From: Meishania sp964351985
Lineage (GTDB): Bacteria; Bacteroidota; Bacteroidia; Flavobacteriales; Flavobacteriaceae
NCBI GenBank assembly: GCA_964351985.1
Contig: CAYGPR010000008.1
Span: forward strand, 1-64,000
Length of the DNA stretch: 64,000 nt
Direction of reading: 5' to 3'
Shown piece by piece: positions 42,629 through 51,444 of this stretch. The first letter of the stretch is position 1; the number at the start of each line of letters is the position of its first letter. The translations under genes were made by a program, and so were the position numbers. Below the pieces are notes generated by a model. The model did no database searches, was not told where the DNA came from, and saw nothing but the letters and a program-made list of their open reading frames with translations.

Positions 42629-42989
42629 CTACAGTCGTAAATTAGGGACTAAATTGACATTCTATTGTTAGAAAGGTACAAATTTAACAGTGTAGCATCA
42701 AATGGGGAGTATGGATTCAAAACGGCCCACTACCTCAAAATTGATTAAAAATATACCTTGTTGGGGAAGCTATTTAGAAAAGTAATGGTGCCTTTACTCG
42801 ATAATTGAGATTAAAATGCTCCGACGCTTGCGTCGAAATCTAAATTTAAGTTTCCTTTCAATGCCTCGTTGGCTTGCGCCAAGGTAGTTTACAATGTAGA
42901 CGCAGGTAAATTTAAAAAGGTTGCCTAAAAAATTTAAAAATATAACCTAAATATGGTCCTGACTGTAAAAGGTACAGGTAGAAGAACGA
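42629..42989. repeat. 361-nt intergenic region with two palindromic hairpins
   Basis: No gene seen. CGACGC-TT-GCGTCG (about 42824-42837) and TTGGC-TTGC-GCCAA (about 42871-42884) are compact hairpins, with TAAATTTAA repeated on both sides (near 42840 and 42908). The layout resembles a REP/MITE-like insertion; a small structured RNA is possible. It separates two leftward genes. Confidence 0.45.
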
Positions 42990-44594
42990 TCATTCAATCC
43001 ATCCTTTATCTTTATAGAGTTGAATATATTGATTACTCAGTTCATCGGAGTCACCATATTTTTTGCGCAGTGTCTTTAGCCTTGATTTTAAGTCACTGAC
43101 GATGGAGCTGTATTTTGGGTCGTTGATGACATTATTAACTTCGTAAGGATCTTTTTTTCTATCGAACAATTCCCATTCATCCACATCATAGTAGAAATGG
43201 ATCAACTTATAATCTTCGGTTGCGATGCCATAATGTCTTTTGACGGCATGTTCCGCTGGGTATTCGTAATAGTGATAGTAAACGGCATCTCTTTTCCATT
43301 TTTCCATTTCCCTCTTCAAAAGTGGTACTAGGCTTTCGCCCTGCATATCTTCAGGAGGTATAATACCTGCGACTTCTAAAAATGTCTGGGCAAAATCTAG
43401 GTTTTGGACCATTTCTTCGGATGTGATGCCCGCCGTTACGATATTGGGCCAACGAATGAGCAAGGGGGTTTTGAACGATTCGTTGTACATAAATCGCTTA
43501 TCGAACCAACCATGTTCCCCTAGGTAGAAACCTTGGTCAGAGGTGTAAACAACAATCGTGTTTTCAGACAGTCCTTTCGAATCAAGATAGTTCAATAACC
43601 GACCTACATTTTCATCAACGGCGGCAATGGTACCCAAATAATCTTGTAGGTACCGTTGGTATTTCCAAACAGCCAATGTGGAATCGGACATCGAAGAATA
43701 AGCCGCCTTGAACTTTTCGGCAATAGGAAGATAGGTCGAATCCCAAGCCATTTTCTGTGCTTCATTCAGTTGGTTCACCCCACCGGCACCCAGGCGTTCT
43801 TCAATATGTAATTCATCAAGTATATTTTTCGGGATTTTCAGGTCGTACTGTAAAAGCATATGCTTGAGGATACCCATTTCCGCAGTTTTGGCGGCCTCAC
43901 CTCTAGTGGTATGGTCATCGAATAAAGTTTCTGGAAGTGGAAATTCCTTTTTGGTATATTCCTTATAATGACGATTTGCCGGAAGCCAAGACCGATGGGG
44001 TGCCTTATGCAGGTACATCAAAAGGAACGGTTTTGTGCTATCACGTCTTTTGTCCATCCAGTCTAAAGTGAGGTCCGTGATAATATCGGTAACATAACCG
44101 TTAACGGTGGTATCGCCATTTTGTGTAATGAACTTCGGATTGTAATAGTCCCCTTGACCTGGTAGAATTTTAAATTCATCGAACCCTTCGGGATTATTGC
44201 CAAAATGTAATTTGCCGAACATGGCGGTTTGATAGCCCGATGACTTTAATAGTTGTGGAAAAGTTACGTTCGTGGTATCGAATGGAGAAATATTATCGAT
44301 TTTTCCATTGATATGTGAGTGTTTTCCGGTCAGGATAACGGCTCTCGAAGGAGCGCAGATAGAGTTAGTAACGCTCGCATTCGTAAAAAGCATCCCTTCA
44401 TGGGCAATACGATCGATATTGGGAGTGTGAATGAGTTTATCGTTATATGCGCTGATGGCTTGATAGGCATGGTCGTCAGACATGATGAAGACGATGTTGG
44501 GTCGGTCGGGCCCTTTTATATTCGAATTCGATTTATCACATGAATATTGGATAATAAGGGTAAATAGTAAGATAAATTGATATATGGACTTCAC
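42990..44594 (-). CDS. S1-family sulfatase (CAPSR type), lipoprotein
   Basis: 534 aa from a GTG start, which gives a lipoprotein signal with Cys19 (IIQYSC). Core: PNIVFIMSDDHAYQAISAY with the calcium Asp pair, and Cys80 in NSICAPSRAVILTGKHSH as the formylglycine precursor. The segment YTSDQGFYLGEHGWFDKRF is typical of the N-sulfo/choline-type group of S1 enzymes, and KRHYGIATEDYKLIHFY follows. Expected: removal of sulfate from a glycan in the periplasm. Not linked to the fucosidase operon 33 kb away, so it may serve another glycan or the same one. Confidence 0.9.
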   Translation of the reverse strand: MKSIYQFILLFTLIIQYSCDKSNSNIKGPDRPNIVFIMSDDHAYQAISAYNDKLIHTPNIDRIAHEGMLFTNASVTNSICAPSRAVILTGKHSHINGKIDNISPFDTTNVTFPQLLKSSGYQTAMFGKLHFGNNPEGFDEFKILPGQGDYYNPKFITQNGDTTVNGYVTDIITDLTLDWMDKRRDSTKPFLLMYLHKAPHRSWLPANRHYKEYTKKEFPLPETLFDDHTTRGEAAKTAEMGILKHMLLQYDLKIPKNILDELHIEERLGAGGVNQLNEAQKMAWDSTYLPIAEKFKAAYSSMSDSTLAVWKYQRYLQDYLGTIAAVDENVGRLLNYLDSKGLSENTIVVYTSDQGFYLGEHGWFDKRFMYNESFKTPLLIRWPNIVTAGITSEEMVQNLDFAQTFLEVAGIIPPEDMQGESLVPLLKREMEKWKRDAVYYHYYEYPAEHAVKRHYGIATEDYKLIHFYYDVDEWELFDRKKDPYEVNNVINDPKYSSIVSDLKSRLKTLRKKYGDSDELSNQYIQLYKDKGWIE

Positions 44595-44673
44595 TGGGAA
44601 TACATTTGATGGAAATCCAAAATACTAAAAATTAGCCTATTGATGTTATTCTATCTCCAGATTTAAGATATAA

Positions 44674-46656
44674 CTATTTTGACCCACCGATTTTTTTGAA
44701 AACCACCAAGGAGTTTTTCTGTATGTCGGTCACATGTTTAAAAAGATTTTTAAGTGGGGTATAGGCTTCAGCAGTAAAATGGGTATTCTTCATGGAAAGC
44801 TCAAAAACAAGGGCTATCTGGTTCAAATTTTGTTGATGGAAAAACTGCAGAAAAACTAGTTCATCGCCTACTTGCACCGCTTGTTTTTCAGGCAGTTCTT
44901 GAACCTCATAACCTTCGGGAATTTCAATATTTATGGAGTATTTATAATTTCTCGGATACCCAAAGTCTATCGGATAATTTCGCTCCTCCATCTGAAACGG
45001 GTTTTCATCGAAGAAGGTGATTAAAAATGGATTTAAGTACACCACATCTCCCTTCAAGATATCTTCGATCATAAAAGTAAACCGTTCCGAGGTCTTTTTT
45101 TCGTTGCTCCGTTCTTTTATTAGTTCATGGCCCGTAATCTGAAATTCTCCGTTGATATCTTCCTCCATATCATCGAGATATTCTTCTTCGGTAGATTGCT
45201 TTAGCACTTTGTTGATATAGACCGCATCATACCCCATGGCGGTAACATCGAAAATACCCTCGGCCTTTTGTTCTTGAACATTGAAGGTGAGATTTGCCCG
45301 TATCTGATACCTGTTCTTCATTTCGGGCCTAATATCGTACCAGTAACTTTCCTTTTTAAAGTCCATGACACGGCCGTAGTGGTTCAGGGCCTTGAAAGGT
45401 AACATGCCAAAAGGGTTGAATTTATCGGTGGCATCTAAAAGATAATCTTCGCCGTTGATTTCGGCCTTTGCAATAAAATAATTGAAATCGGATATGACCG
45501 GATGGATTTTCTTTGGCAAGGCCTCATCGCGTGTGGACAATAAAACCAAATTGGTCTTTATATCGGCGGCTTTTAAAAGGTTGATCAATGACATATTAAT
45601 TTCGGCCACGCTTCCCTTTTTTTCATCAAATGCCTCTTTTACGCGAACGGTGCCGAAGATACTTCCGTTTTTGCCTGTCCAAGTATAATGGTCCCTGACG
45701 AATTCATAAATGTTCTTGGCCTTTGTGAGGGCATCTCCATCGGTCAAAAGTGATTCGGGCACATTTTTTTCAAAGAACCCTTTTTTGTTCATTTGCCTGC
45801 CGATGTCCTTATCGGTTCTAAATTCGCGGTCAACATCTTTCCAGCTTTTTGTGAATTTCTCCGTGGTTCCGTCAAAGCGGTTTAATTGGGAAAGTTCAAA
45901 CTCAAGTCTTGAAATATAATTGTTTTCCGAAAGCATATATTCGTTTTCGGCTTTAAAAGCCGGAATATCTTTCATGGCGTATTTAAGTACCTCACAGTCG
46001 GCCGCTTTGGCAAATCCATCGATATGAAAGCATTCTTTTTGAACTTTGGCGTCGTTGATGTCTAAGACAAGTGCACCGGTCAACGAACGGTTGAATACAT
46101 AGTTTCCCGGAATTTTCGCATTGAATTCGCTGTACAGTTTAGGAATGGATGATTGGAACGACCATCCCTTGAAATTATAGTCATAAGGCGTTATTATCGT
46201 ATAGGAGTATTCTAAAATACTACCCTTTTGCATCTTCGGAAAAGTGAATTTTTTCTGTTGCCACCTATCGGAAAGATCTTCGGTAAATATTTCTTTCGGA
46301 AGCACATTGTACTGCGCACCATCATTGTGTGTAACGGCCCTTATCTTCGTTACTTTTTCTGCCAGATTGTTATGATGGTACAATGGAATCTTAATAGTGC
46401 CATATCCAAATCCCTTCTCATCTAGAATCTTGATCTTTGTATGATATTCTTTGACCAGCCGAACTCGTCGGTCTATAAGTTTGTAATAATTATCGCCTCG
46501 TTCATGAAGTACCACAGCGTGGGCTGTGGAATCTTTGTCATATGAGGTCAACTGCTTTTCTGAATTTGTCAGCTTGCCAAAAGTATCGGGCATTTGAGCG
46601 GAGGTTGCGGAAAAAGTCAAGAAAAGAACTAAGGCAGAAAAATACTTAAGGTACAT
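44674..46656 (-). CDS. DUF3857/transglutaminase-like exported protein
   Basis: About 660 aa from ATG 46656, with a signal peptide (KYFSALVLFLTFSATSAQ). DUF3857 domain at about 50-220 (HTKIKILDEKGFGYGTIKIP, FPKMQKGSILEYSYTIITPY). A transglutaminase-like domain at about 280-370 (AKNIYEFVRDHYTW, KGSVAEINMSLINLLKAADI) lacks the catalytic Cys of true enzymes, as in many Bacteroidota members, so it is probably a protein-interaction fold. C-terminal region is a beta-sandwich. Function unknown; common in flavobacteria as periplasmic or surface proteins. Confidence 0.85.
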   Translation of the reverse strand: MYLKYFSALVLFLTFSATSAQMPDTFGKLTNSEKQLTSYDKDSTAHAVVLHERGDNYYKLIDRRVRLVKEYHTKIKILDEKGFGYGTIKIPLYHHNNLAEKVTKIRAVTHNDGAQYNVLPKEIFTEDLSDRWQQKKFTFPKMQKGSILEYSYTIITPYDYNFKGWSFQSSIPKLYSEFNAKIPGNYVFNRSLTGALVLDINDAKVQKECFHIDGFAKAADCEVLKYAMKDIPAFKAENEYMLSENNYISRLEFELSQLNRFDGTTEKFTKSWKDVDREFRTDKDIGRQMNKKGFFEKNVPESLLTDGDALTKAKNIYEFVRDHYTWTGKNGSIFGTVRVKEAFDEKKGSVAEINMSLINLLKAADIKTNLVLLSTRDEALPKKIHPVISDFNYFIAKAEINGEDYLLDATDKFNPFGMLPFKALNHYGRVMDFKKESYWYDIRPEMKNRYQIRANLTFNVQEQKAEGIFDVTAMGYDAVYINKVLKQSTEEEYLDDMEEDINGEFQITGHELIKERSNEKKTSERFTFMIEDILKGDVVYLNPFLITFFDENPFQMEERNYPIDFGYPRNYKYSINIEIPEGYEVQELPEKQAVQVGDELVFLQFFHQQNLNQIALVFELSMKNTHFTAEAYTPLKNLFKHVTDIQKNSLVVFKKIGGSK

Positions 46657-46699
46657 GGTCAATGGTTTGGTACCTTTTTATAACTATTTTGTCTTTGAA

Positions 46700-47521
46700 T
46701 TATTGCAGCGAGTTCACCGTTTTCCGAAGCGCGACCAAATTTGTCAACAGCCGCTCCAAATAATCCAGATGCAACATATTGGCACCATCGCTTTTGGCAA
46801 TGGATGGATCAAAGTGGGTTTCCATAAAGATCCCATCGACCCCCGCTGCGATTCCAGCCCTCGCCATAGTATTGATGAGTTCGGGACGACCTCCGGTAAC
46901 ACCGGAAGCCTGGTTGGGCTGTTGCAAAGAATGGGTTACATCGAGAACTACAGGGGCGAATTGTTTCATGGTGGGAATTCCCCGAAAATCGACGATCATA
47001 TCTTGATACCCGAACATGGTACCACGATCGGTGATGCAGACCTGTTTGTTGCCTGAATCCGTTACTTTGGTCACTGCATGTTTCATGCTTTCGGGGCTCA
47101 TGAATTGTCCCTTTTTAAGATTTACCACTTTGCCGGTTTTAGCGGCTGCTACTACAAGATCTGTCTGACGTACAAGAAAAGCGGGAATCTGCAGCACGTC
47201 AACAAATTCAGCAGCCATTTCGGCATCTGTCGTTTCATGAATATCGGTCACTGTCGGTACTTGAAAAGTTTCCGAAACTTTTCTTAGTATTTTCAATGCT
47301 TTTTCGTCCCCGATACCAGAAAATGAATCCACACGGCTTCGGTTTGCCTTTTTGAAACTCCCCTTAAAAACATAGGGAATTTGAAGTTTATCCGTTACCG
47401 AAACTATTTTTTCCGCAATGCGCAAGGCCATTTCTTCTCCCTCTATGGCGCAGGGTCCTGATAGCAAGAAAAAATTGTCTTTATCGGTATGTTTTATTTG
47501 TGGGATGAGCGAAAGATCCAT
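46700..47521 (-). CDS. kdsA: 3-deoxy-8-phosphooctulonate synthase
   Basis: 273 aa. Condenses arabinose 5-phosphate and phosphoenolpyruvate to KDO 8-phosphate for lipopolysaccharide. Motifs: FFLLSGPCAIEGEEMA, PYVFKGSFKKANRSRVDSF, PTVTDIHETTDAEM, LQIPAFLVRQTDLVVAAA, KGQFMSPESMKH, CITDRGTMFGYQDMIVDFRG, VTGGRPELINTMARAGIAAG and DGIFMETHFDP. Length is normal. Cytoplasmic. It lies 43 nt upstream of the DUF3857 gene in the same direction. Confidence 0.97.
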   Translation of the reverse strand: MDLSLIPQIKHTDKDNFFLLSGPCAIEGEEMALRIAEKIVSVTDKLQIPYVFKGSFKKANRSRVDSFSGIGDEKALKILRKVSETFQVPTVTDIHETTDAEMAAEFVDVLQIPAFLVRQTDLVVAAAKTGKVVNLKKGQFMSPESMKHAVTKVTDSGNKQVCITDRGTMFGYQDMIVDFRGIPTMKQFAPVVLDVTHSLQQPNQASGVTGGRPELINTMARAGIAAGVDGIFMETHFDPSIAKSDGANMLHLDYLERLLTNLVALRKTVNSLQ

Positions 47522-47596
47522 TTCTTAAAATTTCCCCAAAGATAGCATTTAACTGTGGTTTCCTTTTTAGATTTATCGGAGACAAAGCCATTATAC

Positions 47597-48187
47597 ATGA
47601 AGTTATATTTCGTTTGCATATTGTTTTTGGGAATTCTGATATGTCCAATAAACAATTTTGGACAAGTCAAGGAGCGAGGTAAAACTTTCGAACTCATTAA
47701 TTTGGAGCGCCATCAATTCAAGTTCGATTTGCTCTCTCCCGGACTTAGTTATGAGTTGGGAATTTTTAAAAACGTAACCGCTTCCGGAGGCCTTGGTATT
47801 GGTTATGCCACCTATCAAGAAGGCTATGCCATTGGTCTGACGTTGCATACCAGGGTACGGTATTATCATAATTTTAATAGAAGAATCAACAATAACAAGA
47901 ATATTTCAGGTAATTCAGGAAATTATATTGCGGCCGCTAGAAGTATTTTTTTCTCCCCATTGCGATTGGCAACGAATATCGAAGGCCCGGATGACTTTAA
48001 CATTGGTTTTTACGGGGTTACCTATGGCATTCAACGCACTTACGAAAGCGGATTCAATTTTGATGCAGAGGTGGGCGCGGGATATTATGTCGGAGATGGG
48101 GTACCATCAGGCTACGGACCGTTATTCAACTTTAAATTCGGCTGGGTCGCCACAAAACGAAAATCGAGAAAACCGACCTTTGAATAA
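47597..48187 (+). CDS. Outer-membrane beta-barrel-like protein, paralogue A
   Basis: 196 aa from ATG 47597 (an in-frame start at 47555 lies too close to the divergent kdsA). Signal peptide MKLYFVCILFLGILICPIN. The body has strands typical of small barrels (YATYQEGYAIGLTLHTRVRY) and ends FNFKFGWVATKRK. It shares RRIxxxKxISGNSGNYxA and YGxQRTYxxGFxx with the next gene, so the two are tandem paralogues. Function unknown. Confidence 0.75.
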   Translation: MKLYFVCILFLGILICPINNFGQVKERGKTFELINLERHQFKFDLLSPGLSYELGIFKNVTASGGLGIGYATYQEGYAIGLTLHTRVRYYHNFNRRINNNKNISGNSGNYIAAARSIFFSPLRLATNIEGPDDFNIGFYGVTYGIQRTYESGFNFDAEVGAGYYVGDGVPSGYGPLFNFKFGWVATKRKSRKPTFE

Positions 48188-48258
48188 TTTGTGATCTGAT
48201 TATAATATTGGCGCACTATTTGGTGTTATGTTAGAATCTAATTCCTAATCAAATAGCA

Positions 48259-48786
48259 ATGCGAAAAAGTCTTTTAGTCGTATTCTTGACAATGGCCACC
48301 TTTATGGGTGCACAGTCGAGCAAAAATGTCGAGTCGGGATTATTCAAGCTCAATGCTTTTTTACCAGGCGCCTCTTATGAGCTAGGTGCCGGAAAAAACA
48401 CGACGTTTAATTTTGACCTCACGTTGTATCCTGCTTTCTCGGGAAATATTGTTGAGATTTTCCCCGCGGTGGGAGCTGATTTCCGATATTTTACCAATAT
48501 GGAACGTCGTATCTCAAAAGGAAAATCCATTTCAGGAAATAGTGGCAACTATGTCGCTTTCGTGAATCAATTGTTAGTGACCGCGCCTATTTTAGGCAAT
48601 CTGGAATATGATGGCCCGTTGTCGTATAACGCAAGTTTCGTCTACGGACTGCAACGTACCTATAAAAAAGGTTTTTATTGGGGGCTTTCCTTTGGCCCCG
48701 GTTTTTATACCAGGGATAATGATCCTACCGCTGCCATCTTTATCGATATGAAACTGGGTTGGGTACTTTCCAAAAGAAAGAATTAA
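48259..48786 (+). CDS. Outer-membrane beta-barrel-like protein, paralogue B
   Basis: 175 aa with a signal peptide (MRKSLLVVFLTMATFMGAQ). Shares with paralogue A: LPGASYELGAGKNTTF versus SPGLSYELGIFKNVTA, RRISKGKSISGNSGNYVA, YGLQRTYKKGFYWGLSFG and the ending DMKLGWVLSKRKN. No family recognised beyond barrel-like character. 71 nt after paralogue A. Confidence 0.75.
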   Translation: MRKSLLVVFLTMATFMGAQSSKNVESGLFKLNAFLPGASYELGAGKNTTFNFDLTLYPAFSGNIVEIFPAVGADFRYFTNMERRISKGKSISGNSGNYVAFVNQLLVTAPILGNLEYDGPLSYNASFVYGLQRTYKKGFYWGLSFGPGFYTRDNDPTAAIFIDMKLGWVLSKRKN

Positions 48787-48827
48787 TTCCTTCAAAATCA
48801 ACAACATAAAAATAACATAACTTTATA

Positions 48828-48856
48828 TTGTTAGCCAGAAATTAGCAGTATCTTTG
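48828..48856 (+). promoter_or_regulatory. Bacteroidota-type promoter of typA
   Basis: TTG at 48828-48830 and TATCTTTG at 48849-48856, spacing 18 nt, match the TTG / TAnnTTTG pattern of the Bacteroidota primary sigma factor. Transcription would start near 48862, leaving an untranslated leader of about 155 nt before typA. Confidence 0.75.
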
Positions 48857-48869
48857 CACGCTTAAAATA

Positions 48870-48952
48870 GCAAGGGGTAAAAGCCCTTATGCAAAGTCGA
48901 GGTTCGACTAATCAATCATAAAACCTATTATCATTTCCTCTTCGTGAGGAAA
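48870..48952 (+). promoter_or_regulatory. Structured 5' leader of typA
   Basis: Three hairpins in order: AAGGG/CCCTT (48872-48876 with 48884-48888), GTCGA-GGT-TCGAC (48896-48908) and TTTCCTC-TTCGT-GAGGAAA (48934-48952). None is followed by a T tract, so they are not terminators. A regulatory leader, RNA thermosensor or ribosomal-protein-type control is possible; no known riboswitch recognised. Confidence 0.5.
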
Positions 48953-49016
48953 CGGGAATGGAGGACAACTAAAAAAATTTGTGATTGATTTGTTTCACCT
49001 TCTCTAAATTAGAATT

Positions 49017-50816
49017 ATGTCAATAACAAAAAATATAGCGATCATAGCGCACGTAGACCATGGCAAGACCACCTTGGTCGACAAGATCATGCACCATTGT
49101 CAACTGTTCAGGGATAACCAGAATACTGGGGAACTGATTTTGGACAATAATGACTTGGAGCGAGAGCGTGGAATTACCATTACTTCGAAGAACGTATCAG
49201 TTGTTTATAAAGATGTTAAGATCAACATCATCGATACGCCCGGTCACGCCGATTTTGGTGGTGAAGTTGAGCGTGTCCTGAACATGGCCGATGGCGTTCT
49301 TTTATTGGTCGATGCTTTTGAAGGCCCAATGCCACAGACCCGTTTTGTCTTGCAGAAGGCTATCGACTTGGGCTTGAAGCCTTGTGTGGTCATTAACAAA
49401 GTCGACAAGGAAAATTGTACGCCCGAAGAAGTGCATGAAAAGGTTTTTGACTTGATGTTCGAATTGGGCGCCGAAGAATGGCAATTGGATTTTCCGACCG
49501 TCTATGGTTCGGCCAAAAATAATTGGATGAGTGACGATTGGAAGAATGAGACCGATAATATTGAACCGCTTTTGGATATGGTCGTTGAGCACATTCCGAC
49601 TTTTGAGGTCAAGGAAGGAAACACCCAAATGTTGATTACTTCTTTGGACTATTCCTCATTTACCGGACGAATCGCCATCGGAAGATTGCAGCGTGGCACC
49701 TTGAAGGAAAACCAACAGATTTCTTTGGTCAAACGAGATGGAAGCTTGGTAAAATCGAAGATAAAAGAACTGTTTACGTTTGAGGGCTTGGGCCGCTTGA
49801 AAGTGAAAGAAGTTATCGCGGGAGATATATGTGCCATCGTGGGTCTAGAAGGTTTTGAAATTGGTGATACCATTGCGGATGTTGAAAATCCTGAAGGATT
49901 GAAGACCATCGCAATCGATGAACCGACAATGAGTATGTTGTTTACGATCAATGATAGTCCGTTTTTTGGGCAAGACGGTAAATTCGTGACCTCTCGTCAT
50001 ATCAAGGAACGATTGGAACGTGAATTGGAAAAAAACTTGGCCTTACGGGTCAACGAAACCGATAGTGCCGATAAATTTTTGGTTTTCGGCCGCGGTGTTT
50101 TGCATTTATCCGTTTTGATCGAGACGATGCGCCGTGAAGGTTATGAATTACAGATCGGGCAACCTCAGGTTATCATCAAGGAAATCGACGGGGTCAAATG
50201 TGAACCCATAGAACAATTGACCATAGATCTTCCTGAAGAGGTTTCCGGTAAAGCTGTTGAAATGGTTTCTATTCGGAAGGGAGAAATGACCAGTATGGAA
50301 GCCAAAGGCAACCGTATGGTCTGTGAGTTCATGATTCCCTCAAGAGGAATTATCGGACTACGAAACCAATTGCTGACCGCTACTGCCGGTGAGGCCATCA
50401 TGGCTCACCGATTTTTAGAATACCAACCTATGAAAGGGGATATTCCACAACGTCAGAACGGTTCTTTGGTTTCCATGGAAAAGGGAAAAGCGATTCCGTA
50501 TTCTATAGATAAACTCCAAGACCGCGGTAAGTTTTTCGTAGACCCAGGCGAAGATATTTATGAGGGTCAAGTCATTGGGGAAAATTCCCGAGGTGACGAT
50601 ATGACCATCAACATCACGAAGACCAAGAAACTATCCAACGTACGTTCTTCTGGAGCGGATGATAAAGCAAAAATCGTTCCCGCCATAAAATTCTCCTTGG
50701 AAGAAGCGCTGGAATATATTCAGAAAGATGAGTATGTCGAGGTAACGCCGAAACACCTGAGACTTCGTAAAATCTATTTAAAAGAAGTGGATAGAAAACG
50801 AAATAAGATAGATTAG
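49017..50816 (+). CDS. typA: Ribosome-associated GTPase TypA/BipA
   Basis: 599 aa, normal length. G domain: IAHVDHGKTTLVDKI, RERGITITSKNVSV, IIDTPGHADFGGEVERV and VINKVDKENC. Domain II (about 205-300) and C-terminal EF-G-like and TypA-specific domains follow, with SRGIIGLRNQLLTATAGEAI and RLRKIYL near the end. Role: translational GTPase acting on the 70S ribosome or large-subunit assembly, mostly under stress or cold. It has its own promoter, long leader and terminator, so it is transcribed alone. Confidence 0.97.
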   Translation: MSITKNIAIIAHVDHGKTTLVDKIMHHCQLFRDNQNTGELILDNNDLERERGITITSKNVSVVYKDVKINIIDTPGHADFGGEVERVLNMADGVLLLVDAFEGPMPQTRFVLQKAIDLGLKPCVVINKVDKENCTPEEVHEKVFDLMFELGAEEWQLDFPTVYGSAKNNWMSDDWKNETDNIEPLLDMVVEHIPTFEVKEGNTQMLITSLDYSSFTGRIAIGRLQRGTLKENQQISLVKRDGSLVKSKIKELFTFEGLGRLKVKEVIAGDICAIVGLEGFEIGDTIADVENPEGLKTIAIDEPTMSMLFTINDSPFFGQDGKFVTSRHIKERLERELEKNLALRVNETDSADKFLVFGRGVLHLSVLIETMRREGYELQIGQPQVIIKEIDGVKCEPIEQLTIDLPEEVSGKAVEMVSIRKGEMTSMEAKGNRMVCEFMIPSRGIIGLRNQLLTATAGEAIMAHRFLEYQPMKGDIPQRQNGSLVSMEKGKAIPYSIDKLQDRGKFFVDPGEDIYEGQVIGENSRGDDMTINITKTKKLSNVRSSGADDKAKIVPAIKFSLEEALEYIQKDEYVEVTPKHLRLRKIYLKEVDRKRNKID

Positions 50817-50849
50817 ACATTTTTGGTCGGTTTTCTTAGCTAAAAAGAT

Positions 50850-50882
50850 AAAGTTCTTATTTTCGAATAAGAACTTTTTTTA
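50850..50882 (+). terminator. Intrinsic terminator of typA
   Basis: AAAGTTCTTATT pairs perfectly with AATAAGAACTTT around a TTCG tetraloop, followed by a T tract. Lies 34 nt past the typA stop. Confidence 0.9.
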
Positions 50883-51360
50883 TGCCGCAATTCAAGTTTA
50901 CCCAGCCGATACATCAACTTGAGAAAAGAAAGGGCGGTTATTTCTACTTTCAAATCGATGCCCCCGTTGTTGAACAGTTTCCCAAAAAAAAGCGGTTCGT
51001 CTCATTGGTACTATCGAAAGCAGCATTTCCTACTCTTGTGGGTTGGGCCATTTGGGCGGCTTTAACTTTTTTGTCATCCTTTCTATAAATAATTTGAACT
51101 CCTTGAATAGAAGTTTGGTGTGATGAGGTGTTTTTTGAATTTTACGAAGACCAGAATCCATTTGGGGTGGAAAATCCCGAAGCGCTCCAAATATTTTTAG
51201 CACAGGATAAAGATGCGAAGCGAATTTTAGAAAAACTGACAGATGGTAGAAGCGCAGTCTAATCTATGCTATTAAACCGATTATGGATATAGATAAACAG
51301 TTACGAAAGACCATGGCGTACTTAGAGGAAGAAGATGTTATAATGAAGCGAAAAAAATAA
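50882..51360 (+). pseudogene. DUF1905/YdeI-like gene broken by several frameshifts
   Basis: The frame from 50882 encodes a DUF1905-like start (QFKFTQPIHQLEKRKGGYFY) up to a stop at 51088. The rest of the protein is present in other frames: GGFNFFVILSINNLNSLNRS (near 51056-51120), DEVFFEFYEDQNPFGVENPE followed by ALQIFLAQDKDAKRILEKLT (near 51123-51250) and LIYAIKPIMDIDKQLRKTMA (near 51257-51320), ending at 51358-51360. The pieces are collinear and match the expected family order, so at least three frameshifts have occurred. No function expected unless some are sequencing errors. Confidence 0.75.
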
Positions 51361-51444
51361 CAGCTAAAAATTTTATTAAAATCCGTTGAACAATAGATAG
51401 TATTAGGTTGTACCGACCATGGATAACAATAAGAATGTAAATCG

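Noticed and set aside
44674..46656. Active transglutaminase or protease
   Set aside because: The catalytic Cys position in the transglutaminase-like domain is not Cys, as in related DUF3857 proteins, so I call only the fold.
48896..48952. typA leader hairpins as a terminator or known riboswitch
   Set aside because: No T tract follows any of the stems, and the sequence does not match a riboswitch consensus I know.
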